From Methanosarcina sp. (GTDB taxonomy: Archaea; Halobacteriota; Methanosarcinia; Methanosarcinales; Methanosarcinaceae): DNA of 6,896 nucleotides. This document shows, in pieces, positions 1 through 6,896 of this stretch (positions within the stretch are counted from its first letter, which is position 1; each line of letters starts with the position of its first letter). The position numbers were made by a program, and so were the translations under genes. Below the pieces are notes generated by a model. The model was not told where the DNA came from, searched no databases, and was given only the letters and a program-made list of their open reading frames with translations. Where the stretch lies: contig DUIO01000259.1 in the NCBI GenBank assembly GCA_013330315.1, forward strand, positions 1,566-8,461, written 5' to 3'.

Positions 1-2
1 TT

Positions 3-467
3 CTCAGTGATGTTGATATTCTTAAAAACGTGGAGCTCCCCAAAAATGCTTCAAAAACAGTTGAAGCCATTATGACAAAAAAAGTCAAAACCTGCTCGCC
101 CGATGAAAGGACCTCAAAGGTCTGGAATTATATGATAGAAACGGATTATACCGGTATCCCCGTAGTTTCAAAGAAAGGAGACCCTATCGGAATGATAACA
201 AGAAGGGACATAATTAAGTCAGGCATTTTGAGAATGTCTATAGAGGACGAGAGGGCAACAAGACCAAACGAAAGTCCCAAAGTTGAGAGGATTATGTCCA
301 CTCCTGCTTATACACTTGCAGAGAACGACTCCATTAAAAATGCAATTGAAATGGTCGTCCAGCGAGATATAGGAAGGGTCACCGTGGTAAACGAGCAGGG
401 CAAAATATCCGGAATCGCTGACAGGCAAGATCTCCTGGAAGCCATAGTTAAGGGATGGACTGAATAA
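3..467 (+). CDS. CBS-domain protein, 5' end cut off by the window edge (first of four)
   Basis: The frame is open from the window edge and gives 154 visible residues, so the true start lies to the left; the GTG at 30 is internal. The first residues, LSDVDIL, are the end of a CBS repeat with its [T/S]xxD ligand motif (S2, D5). Two full repeats follow, at about visible residues 20-74 (GMITRRD, motif intact) and 93-150 (GIADRQD, the T/S position replaced by D). By comparison with the next three genes it probably has four repeats in all, forming two Bateman modules that bind adenosine-type nucleotides in the cytosol. No other domain is visible. The ligand and partner are unknown. The CBS assignment is firm and any specific role is inference. 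Confidence 0.9.
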   Translation, partial: LSDVDILKNVELPKNASKTVEAIMTKKVKTCSPDERTSKVWNYMIETDYTGIPVVSKKGDPIGMITRRDIIKSGILRMSIEDERATRPNESPKVERIMSTPAYTLAENDSIKNAIEMVVQRDIGRVTVVNEQGKISGIADRQDLLEAIVKGWTE

Positions 468-507
468 ATAACCTAGAATATAAAGAAGAAAATTAGATTC
501 TCGCGCA

Positions 508-555
508 AAAGGATTATAATGATTAAAGATTATAATTAATAAAGATTACAGATTG
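508..555 (+). repeat. Three degenerate tandem repeats of about 16 nt
   Basis: Three units lie head to tail: AAAGGATTATAATGATT (508-524), AAAGATTATAATTAAT (525-540) and AAAGATTACAGATTG (541-555). They sit in the 290 nt spacer between the first two CBS genes. The TATAAT-like cores could double as TATA elements for the second gene, but they lie more than 200 nt before its start, so a promoter role is only a possibility. Confidence 0.55.
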
Positions 556-645
556 ACAAAGAAGAGTAAGTGCTCAAAGAGTGAATGTCCAGAAAGATTC
601 GAGAAAAAATTGCTTTAAGGCTTTGTTTGTTTCCAGCAATGAGCA

Positions 646-699
646 TGAGGCCTGAAATTTAAGTTTCAGCCTCAGAGAAAAGATCCTGAGAAAATCAGG
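646..699 (+). promoter_or_regulatory. Two hairpins in the leader of the second CBS gene
   Basis: The first hairpin pairs 646-657 (TGAGGCCTGAAA) with 664-674 (TTTCAGCCTCA): 11 base pairs, one bulged C and a 6 nt loop. The second pairs CCTGA (685-689) with TCAGG (695-699) around a GAAAA loop. Both lie 60-110 nt before the likely start of the second CBS gene, so they would be in its 5' leader if transcription begins upstream. They could instead be the 3' end of the first CBS transcript, since a T-rich run (about 612-632) precedes them. The pairing is seen directly; the role is not known. Confidence 0.4.
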
Positions 700-733
700 T
701 AGAGGAAAAACGGATAATAAAAAAAGCAATTAA

Positions 734-1750
<1,017 letters not shown>

Positions 1751-1793
1751 CAGGAGTTAGACAGGTTCGGGATAAAAACCCTGCCAAGCCAGA

Positions 1794-1820
1794 AAAGACT
1801 CCACTAAACCGGAAGTCTTT
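1794..1820 (+). terminator. Hairpin 44 nt after the second CBS gene
   Basis: AAAGACTCC (1794-1802) pairs with GGAAGTCTTT (1811-1820): nine base pairs with one bulged A and an 8 nt loop. The place fits a 3' end structure for the CBS gene that ends at 1750. No long T run follows, so this may stabilise or process the RNA rather than terminate it. Confidence 0.35.
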
Positions 1821-1873
1821 ACTGAAGCCGAAAAACTTCTGTTAACCTAACCGGAACTGATAAGCCAGAATTT

Positions 1874-1925
1874 ACCCGGAAGCACCATAAAAAGAGATCC
1901 GGGTTCAACTTTATTAAAGGTTGAA
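1874..1925 (+). ncRNA. Two adjoining hairpins, possible structured RNA or leader
   Basis: ACCCGGA (1874-1880) pairs exactly with TCCGGGT (1898-1904) around a 17 nt loop. Directly after it TTCAACTTT (1904-1912) pairs with AAAGGTTGAA (1916-1925), with one bulged G and an ATT loop. The second stem runs into an SD-like AAAGGAGGT (1924-1932). The pairing is clear from the sequence. Whether the region is transcribed as a small RNA, or as the leader of a lost gene, cannot be told. Confidence 0.3.
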
Positions 1926-1932
1926 AGGAGGT
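1924..1932 (+). other. Orphan Shine-Dalgarno-like sequence
   Basis: AAAGGAGGT is as strong an SD as the one in front of the third CBS gene, yet no ATG, GTG or TTG occurs in the 5-12 nt after it. It may be a remnant of a lost gene, an RNA element, or chance. Confidence 0.35.
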
Positions 1933-1949
1933 AAGCTTCTTAGCTGGAC

Positions 1950-2002
1950 AGACCAGAATAAATTCTGATTCTGGGTTCGATATCCTGGAGCGTAGCTGGT
2001 CT
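1950..2002 (+). repeat. Nested inverted repeats with two competing inner hairpins
   Basis: AGACCAG (1950-1956) pairs with CTGGTCT (1996-2002). At the 5' side, CAGAA (1955-1959) can pair with TTCTG (1963-1967), or CCAGAAT (1954-1960) can pair with ATTCTGG (1968-1974). The two pairings exclude each other and overlap the outer stem. The heptamer TAGCTGG also occurs as a direct repeat at 1941-1947 and 1993-1999. Confidence 0.4.
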
Positions 2003-2260
2003 TAAATGAAATCTCGAGCAGATTCCTGAAAACGACTCTCTTAATAAATGAATTTCTTGATATAATCTACCTTCAATTAACCAGCCTCCTATTACCCCGT
2101 CAGGGCTTTGCCCAGAATATGTGGCTTATGCGGTATATAACTTAACAGGATAGTAGATGCTGGTAAAGCATTCGATCTGGAGTAAAGTTTGCATCAAAAA
2201 TCACAGGGATCACATTTGATTCAAAAACTATAATTGTTAATACTTATATATGTAAAAATG

Positions 2261-2268
2261 AAGGAGGT
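2261..2268 (+). promoter_or_regulatory. Ribosome binding site of the third CBS gene
   Basis: AAGGAGGT ends 5 nt before ATG 2274. It is a textbook archaeal SD and fixes the start of this gene. Confidence 0.85.
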
Positions 2269-2273
2269 ATTCA

Positions 2274-3119
2274 ATGAATGTGGCGGACATCATGAGTTCA
2301 CCTGTATATGTTATAAATGCAGATGAACCCGTGTCACATGCAAGAAATCTGATGTTAAGACACAGAATCAGTACATTGCTTGTCCTCAACGAGGGCAAAA
2401 TGGTGGGAATCGTCACGAAATCAGACATCACCAACCGCCTGGCTCAGGCCGAACCTCTATGGAGGAGACGACCGATAGACCAGATTCCAATTAAGTTGCT
2501 GATGACAGAGTCCGTAATCACCATTTATCCCGAGGCCTCCATTTCCCAGGCAGTCGCCTTGATGCTTGAGAACGGGGTGCATAACATTCCGGTGGTAAAA
2601 AACGACGTTGTAGGTATTATAACCAGGACAGATATCGTGCGCTATGTTGCCGAACATGCGGATGAAATAGAAACAAAAATCCCCAGGCTGATGGTCGAGG
2701 ATGTTGTTTCTGTCCACAGACACCACACAATCAATCATGTCATAGACGAAATGAACAAACATGAAATCGAGAGAGTCATCGTTAAAGATGATGCGGGAAA
2801 ACCTGCCGGGATTATATCAAGGAGAAGCCTTGCATTAAATCTTTTAACAGACAATGAAGGCAAACTTTCAACAAAAAGTATCAAAATGACACGGAAGTCC
2901 TCCCCTGCAGGTCAAAAAACCTACAGGTACGTAAAGGAAGTACCCTTAATAGCGGAGGACATCATGGTTTCTCCAATAGTATCCATTGATATAAACGAGA
3001 AAATCAGCAGTGCTGCAAAGAAATTGATTGAAGAAGGGATAAATGCCCTGCCTGTCAGTGAAGGTGAAGATATAGTAGGAATACTGAGCAGGACAGACAT
3101 TATGAAATCCGTTCTCTAA
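2274..3119 (+). CDS. CBS-only protein with four CBS repeats (third of four)
   Basis: A soluble protein of 281 residues that begins directly with a CBS repeat (MNVADIM). The repeats lie at about residues 1-57, 73-128, 138-191 and 226-281, arranged as two Bateman modules joined by a basic, Ser/Lys-rich linker at about 192-222. The [T/S]xxD ligand motif is intact in repeats 1 (TKSD), 2 (TRTD) and 4 (SRTD) and changed in repeat 3 (SRRS, with S for D). This is the expected build of an adenosine-nucleotide sensor of the archaeal AMPK-gamma-like kind. No output domain is present, so it would have to act by binding another protein or nucleic acid, which is inference. The start is secure because of the SD at 2261-2268. 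A tandem repeat array begins 8 nt after the stop codon. Confidence 0.92.
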   Translation: MNVADIMSSPVYVINADEPVSHARNLMLRHRISTLLVLNEGKMVGIVTKSDITNRLAQAEPLWRRRPIDQIPIKLLMTESVITIYPEASISQAVALMLENGVHNIPVVKNDVVGIITRTDIVRYVAEHADEIETKIPRLMVEDVVSVHRHHTINHVIDEMNKHEIERVIVKDDAGKPAGIISRRSLALNLLTDNEGKLSTKSIKMTRKSSPAGQKTYRYVKEVPLIAEDIMVSPIVSIDINEKISSAAKKLIEEGINALPVSEGEDIVGILSRTDIMKSVL

Positions 3120-3127
3120 AAGCAATC

Positions 3128-3216
3128 CCGGAAAGTATACCTGAAAGGGTACTCCGAGAAGGTACCTGGAAGAAACGCCTGGAAGGTACTCTAAAAGGAT
3201 ATTCTGAAAAAAAGAC
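3128..3216 (+). repeat. Seven degenerate 12-13 nt tandem repeats after the third CBS gene
   Basis: Seven head-to-tail units begin with CCGR, CTGR or CTAA: 3128-3140, 3141-3153, 3154-3165, 3166-3178, 3179-3190, 3191-3203 and 3204-3216. The common form is near CTGGAAGGTACT; for example unit 2 is CTGAAAGGGTACT and unit 5 is CTGGAAGGTACT. The units differ by several substitutions and two one-base deletions, so this is an old or fast-decaying array. Mixed 12 and 13 nt units argue against coding. It lies just past the stop codon at 3119 and would be in the 3' UTR. Confidence 0.6.
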
Positions 3217-3433
3217 TTTGTAATTGGATTTAGGATAAGCCAAAATTCGAGATTAAAAGGTATCTTGAGAGAAAAAGAGTAAATGCAGGTGAAATAGAAG
3301 CAAAATACCTTTAAAAAAATATTGAATAATTAACCAGGGAGTAATTAACCGAGAAAACCAGGATATCGATAGCAGCATATTGATCGGAAGTTATACGGCA
3401 AAAAGATGGAGGTATGCGGCAAAAAAGGGCTAG

Positions 3434-4357
<924 letters not shown>

Positions 4358-4373
4358 TATAATCCAGGAATAA

Positions 4374-4409
4374 CCGTAAGTAAACTTTAAGCCGTAAATA
4401 AACTTTAAA
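4374..4409 (+). repeat. Tandem 18 nt duplication after the fourth CBS gene
   Basis: CCGTAAGTAAACTTTAAG (4374-4391) is followed by CCGTAAATAAACTTTAAA (4392-4409), with 16 of 18 bases the same. It lies just after the stop at 4357, in the convergent spacer. Confidence 0.65.
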
Positions 4410-4452
4410 AAAAGAAGAAAGGAAAGGTCTGTCCTTAAGGGGCAAACCTTCC
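4405..4452 (-). terminator. Hairpin and U-tract between the two convergent genes
   Basis: GGAAAGGT (4421-4428) pairs with ACCTTCC (4446-4452), with one bulged A. After a one-base mismatch, TGTCCT (4430-4435) pairs with GGGGCA (4439-4444), closing on a TAA loop. Read on the minus strand, the hairpin is followed by a T-rich run, the complement of 4405-4420 (TTTCTTCTTTTTTTAA). This is the layout of an intrinsic terminator for the AIM24-family gene, about 200 nt after its stop. On the plus strand a weaker T-rich stretch follows (4457-4480), so the hairpin may serve both genes. Confidence 0.5.
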
Positions 4453-4597
4453 TGATCTTCTAATAAAGCCTGTTTTATCTGTAATAATATTTCCCGTATC
4501 CATTAAAAGTTCTCATTAATCCGTATTGTCCCGTAATTAACCTGTATTATCCCTTATTTTGATAATAATTCGCCTGCTGAAGGCTCTACTAAGATTG

Positions 4598-4668
4598 TTT
4601 CTTTCAGAGTGACCTTATTTAGAATAATCCGTCTCTTCAGAGTGGTCTGTCTCTTTAGAATGATCTGT
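4598..4668 (-). repeat. Degenerate 18 nt tandem repeats overlapping the end of the AIM24-family gene
   Basis: Three aligned 18 nt units lie at 4615-4632, 4633-4650 and 4651-4668, with a more decayed, shorter fourth at about 4598-4614. On the plus strand units two and three read CTCTTCAGAGTGGTCTGT and CTCTTTAGAATGATCTGT. The stop codon of the AIM24-family gene (4655-4657) is inside the unit nearest the gene. In the +1 frame on the minus strand the units encode TDHSKE, TDHSEE and TDYSK followed by a stop. Confidence 0.65.
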
Positions 4669-5446
4669 CCCCTCCAAGCAGACCTTCCAGCACACCGCTG
4701 CCGCCAATGCCGGTCTGTTCGTCCCTGTTGCGGCCGTAAGCAGAAGCTGCAAAAATCCTGTCTGCAAGACGCGAGAAAGGCAGGCTCTGCATGTAAACTG
4801 TACCCGGACCAGTAAGGGTAGCAAGGACAACCCCTTCACCGCCAAAGAGGGCATTTTTAAAGTCTTTTGACCACGTTATATCATAAGTTACCGATTCTGT
4901 GAAAGCTGCAACACAGCCTGTGTCAACTTTGTAGGTTTCGCCCGGAGCCAGATCTTTTCTTACAACCGTGCCTCCGATATGGATAAAAGCCAGACCGTCA
5001 CCTCTCAATCTCTGGAGAATAAAACCTTCACCACCGAAAAGCCCTGCTCCGAGCTTGCGAGTGAAAGCCACTTCTACTTCCACACCGCGGGCAGCGCAGA
5101 GAAAGGCATCTTTCTGACAGAGAATGCTGCCTCCGAACTTTGCAAGGTCAAGAGGAAGAATCTTACCCGGGTATGGAGCTGCAAAAGCTACATGCCCTTT
5201 TCCGGAACCTTTGTGAATAAAACTTGTAATAAAGAAGCTTTCACCTGTCAGGGCTCTTTTAAGACTTTTTTTCAAACCTCCCAGAAGCCCGCCGCCCTCA
5301 TTTCCCATACTGGTCTGCATCTGGATTCCGGGTCCCATATATGTCATGGCTCCGGCTTCTGCCTGAACAGCCTCTCCAGGATCAAGCTCAATTTCAACGA
5401 TTTGCATCTCGTTGCCAATAATCTCATAGTCGATATCGTCAGCCAT
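4655..5446 (-). CDS. AIM24 / TIGR00266 family protein
   Basis: A soluble protein of 263 residues, a usual size for this family of beta-sandwich proteins named after yeast mitochondrial Aim24. Typical features are a start rich in acidic and hydrophobic strands (YEIIGNEMQIVEIELDPGE), AEAGAMTYM at about 29-37, a Gly-rich stretch with GGGLLGGLKKSLKRALTGES at 51-70, and two LFGGEG motifs (136-141 and 200-205) that mark an internal repeat. There is no signal peptide or membrane segment. The biochemical role in archaea is unknown. ATG 5446 is well supported by AGGAGG at 5453-5458. The end is odd: the reading frame stops in the first unit of an 18 nt tandem repeat, directly after a run of four G, and the +1 frame continues as a hexapeptide repeat. 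The gene converges on the last CBS gene and diverges from the RNA ligase gene. Family assignment is firm; the C-terminus is uncertain. Confidence 0.92.
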   Translation of the reverse strand: MADDIDYEIIGNEMQIVEIELDPGEAVQAEAGAMTYMGPGIQMQTSMGNEGGGLLGGLKKSLKRALTGESFFITSFIHKGSGKGHVAFAAPYPGKILPLDLAKFGGSILCQKDAFLCAARGVEVEVAFTRKLGAGLFGGEGFILQRLRGDGLAFIHIGGTVVRKDLAPGETYKVDTGCVAAFTESVTYDITWSKDFKNALFGGEGVVLATLTGPGTVYMQSLPFSRLADRIFAASAYGRNRDEQTGIGGSGVLEGLLGGDRSF

Positions 5447-5452
5447 TTTGTG

Positions 5453-5458
5453 CCTCCT
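5453..5458 (-). promoter_or_regulatory. Ribosome binding site of the AIM24-family gene
   Basis: Read on the minus strand, AGGAGG lies 6 nt before ATG 5446 and fixes this start. Confidence 0.8.
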
Positions 5459-5500
5459 GGCTTACATTAAAATTAAAATACAGAAGAAATTAGAAGCCAC

Positions 5501-5511
5501 ATATTTAAAAA
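5501..5511 (-). promoter_or_regulatory. Candidate TATA element for the AIM24-family gene
   Basis: Read on the minus strand the sequence is TTTTTAAATAT. With the usual 25 nt spacing, transcription would begin near 5480 and give a leader of about 35 nt that includes the SD. This is a pattern match only. Confidence 0.35.
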
Positions 5512-5532
5512 GATTCTTGATAGACTGATTTC

Positions 5533-5566
5533 TCTTTATAAACCGGCATGTTCTTTATAAACCGGC
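5533..5566 (+). promoter_or_regulatory. Duplicated TATA-bearing motif before the RNA ligase gene
   Basis: TCTTTATAAACCGGC occurs exactly twice, at 5533-5547 and 5552-5566, offset by 19 nt. Each copy carries TTTATAAA, close to the archaeal TATA box, followed by ACCGGC. Starts expected about 25 nt downstream would fall near 5565 and 5584, giving leaders of 60-80 nt for the ligase gene at 5645. The motif could be twin promoters or one promoter next to a duplicated operator; the identical CCGGC tail hints that more than the TATA box is kept. Confidence 0.5.
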
Positions 5567-5644
5567 GGTCTCTTACAGATCCATATGTCCCGAGACCCGT
5601 CAGGAATGATAACTTATTTCATGCCTGAACACAGATAAACAGAT

Positions 5645-6817
5645 ATGAATAAAGGGGACAATGAGGAAATAAATCCTGACTTTGTTACGCGGCTGGCTGG
5701 CTTCCTGGAATTTGACGAAGGGAGAATTCAACATCTTTTTGAAAAAAACTATCTTGCCAGGAACTGGGGAAAGCACGATTATCTGTTCCGCTTTGACAAA
5801 GAAATCTCCCGTATAGAAAGGGGAACAGTGTTTTATGAAAAAGACGAGTCATTTGAAGTTATTATGGGTTTTCCTAAAATCAGGAGAGCCATGGTACTGG
5901 ACCCCACGCTTAGAAAGCATTTCAGCGGGCTTGAAAAGATAGCCGTTGAAGAAAAAATGAATGGGTATAATGTCAGGGTAGCTCAGGTTAATGGTGAGAT
6001 CCTTGCAATCACCAGGAGCGGCTATATATGTCCTTACACGACCGAGAGAGCAAATGTAAAATTGAACCTGAAGTTCTTTGATGATTTTCCGGAACTTGTG
6101 CTCTACGGGGAAATGATAGGCCCTGACAATCCATATGTCCCAAAAGAAATATACGGCATTGAATCCGTGGAGTTTTACATCTTCGATATCCGCGAAAAAA
6201 ATAGTGGTAACCCCCTTCCAATACAAAAAAAGCATGAAATTCTGGACGAATACGGCTTTTTACAGGTCAGATCTTTTGGAGAAATACCCCTGGAAACAGC
6301 CGCAGAAGAGATTGCAGAAATTGTCCGAAAACTCGGGGAAGAAGAACATGAAGGCGTAGTGATAAAAGACCCGGATATGGTTCTTGCCCCCCTGAAATAT
6401 ACATCATCCCAGAGCAACTGTTCGGATCTCAAGCACGCCTTCAAATTCTACAATGAAGCAGGCCGGGATTATATGCTCTCCAGAATCGTTAGAGAAGGTT
6501 TTCAGACAGTAGAATGGGATGAAAACGAAGCCGAGTTCAAAAAACGCTGTATGCAGCTTGGAGAAAGCATCCTGAGCCCGCTGAGAGAATCAATTCGGAG
6601 TATAAAAAACGGACAGAGACTCTATGAAGAAGCCAGAATAAGGGTAAAGGACCCGAAAACCGCCACAGAATTTGAAAATTATCTGAAAAGGCTTGGAATT
6701 GATGCAGTTTTTGAAGAACCGCAGTCAATAGGGGACGAGTATCTGATAAATATTAAAAAAATAAATAAGAGTACCAACGATAAGACTCAGGCAATCCTGG
6801 AAGGGGATCTCTGGTGA
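5645..6817 (+). CDS. ATP-dependent RNA ligase, Rnl3 (Pab1020) family
   Basis: A protein of 390 residues, close to the roughly 380 of characterised archaeal Rnl3 enzymes. These enzymes activate with ATP through a lysine adenylate and join or circularise RNA ends. The nucleotidyltransferase motifs appear in order: motif I EKMNG with the adenylated lysine predicted at K104, motif III LYGEMIG (153-159), motif IIIa VEFYIFDI (175-182), motif IV EGVVIKD (236-242), and motif V around LKYT (250-253) and DLKHAFKF (261-268). The N-terminal 95 residues and the C-terminal helical part from about 270 fit the extra domains of the family, which forms dimers. ATG 5645 has no clear SD; no better in-frame start was found. 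Cellular substrates are unknown. It was once commonly annotated as a DNA ligase. The gene is divergent from the AIM24-family gene, and no functional link between the two is evident. Confidence 0.92.
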   Translation: MNKGDNEEINPDFVTRLAGFLEFDEGRIQHLFEKNYLARNWGKHDYLFRFDKEISRIERGTVFYEKDESFEVIMGFPKIRRAMVLDPTLRKHFSGLEKIAVEEKMNGYNVRVAQVNGEILAITRSGYICPYTTERANVKLNLKFFDDFPELVLYGEMIGPDNPYVPKEIYGIESVEFYIFDIREKNSGNPLPIQKKHEILDEYGFLQVRSFGEIPLETAAEEIAEIVRKLGEEEHEGVVIKDPDMVLAPLKYTSSQSNCSDLKHAFKFYNEAGRDYMLSRIVREGFQTVEWDENEAEFKKRCMQLGESILSPLRESIRSIKNGQRLYEEARIRVKDPKTATEFENYLKRLGIDAVFEEPQSIGDEYLINIKKINKSTNDKTQAILEGDLW

Positions 6818-6856
6818 GAGTATTTCCTTTCCAGAAAATCTATTCCTGTTTATTCT

Positions 6857-6870
6857 ATTGATTTTTTCTT
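6857..6870 (+). terminator. Oligo-T tract after the RNA ligase gene
   Basis: ATTGATTTTTTCTT lies 40 nt after the stop, within a T-rich stretch. Archaeal RNA polymerase terminates at such tracts without needing a hairpin. Confidence 0.4.
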
Positions 6871-6896
6871 AAAATTGTTTAAATCTTATCAGATGG

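Larger units (their letters stand above)
1751..2273. other. 523 nt spacer with a run of inverted repeats, no gene seen
   Basis: No open frame of convincing length with an SD is visible on either strand. The left half (1790-2003) is crowded with hairpin-forming sequence, described in separate entries. The right half is AT-rich and holds small hairpins at 2103-2113 (GGGC-TTT-GCCC) and 2157-2171 (ATGCT-GGTAA-AGCAT). TATA-like sequences occur at 2133-2140 (GTATATAA) and 2243-2250 (CTTATATA). The first is a possible promoter for the third CBS gene with a leader of about 110 nt. The second is so close to the SD that its transcript would start at or beyond the SD, so it is a weaker candidate. Confidence 0.5.

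Noticed and set aside
1940..2003. tRNA-like T-loop GGTTCGATATCC with an enclosing stem
   Set aside because: The loop is one base too long, the T-stem has a mismatch, and no acceptor, D or anticodon arm fits around it.
2085..2090. CCTCCT that could pair with the SD of the third CBS gene or be a minus-strand SD
   Set aside because: It is about 170 nt from the SD with only six pairs, and on the minus strand the nearest frame ends after about 11 codons.
3128..3216. CRISPR array
   Set aside because: The units are directly adjacent, only 12-13 nt long and diverged, with no spacers.
4979..5470. 163-codon plus-strand frame opposite the AIM24-family gene
   Set aside because: It has no SD, its product resembles no family, and the opposite strand carries a clear conserved protein.

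Overview
The window most likely comes from a methanogenic archaeon, probably Methanosarcina or a close relative. The reasons are moderate GC coding DNA in very AT-rich spacers, strong Shine-Dalgarno (SD) sites matching GGAGGTGATC, TTTATA-type TATA elements, several CBS-only proteins, and an archaeal Rnl3 (Pab1020-type) RNA ligase. The genus is inferred from gene content and base usage; no search was run.

Left two thirds (1-4357, + strand): four consecutive CBS-domain genes. The first is cut by the window edge. The other three each carry four CBS repeats and no visible enzymatic, membrane or DNA-binding domain. They are separated by 290-520 nt spacers, so they look separately transcribed rather than one tight operon. 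Each four-repeat protein should fold into two Bateman modules that sense adenosine-type ligands, as known for the AMPK-gamma-like archaeal proteins. The [T/S]xxD ligand motif is kept in most repeats of the second and third genes. It is altered in every repeat of the fourth, which suggests divergence of the paralogues.

Right third (4358-6896): a minus-strand AIM24/TIGR00266-family gene converges on the last CBS gene, with a terminator-like hairpin between them. It is divergent from a plus-strand ATP-dependent RNA ligase gene. The 198 nt divergent region has a TATA-like element for the AIM24 gene and a duplicated TATA-bearing motif in front of the ligase gene.

The non-coding DNA is unusual. 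Most spacers hold short degenerate tandem duplications with units of about 12-19 nt. The 523 nt spacer before the third CBS gene instead holds a run of inverted repeats and an orphan SD sequence. The stop codon of the AIM24 gene lies inside an 18 nt tandem repeat that, in the +1 frame, encodes a hexapeptide repeat with mostly synonymous third-base differences. No CRISPR array, insertion sequence, rRNA or credible tRNA is seen.
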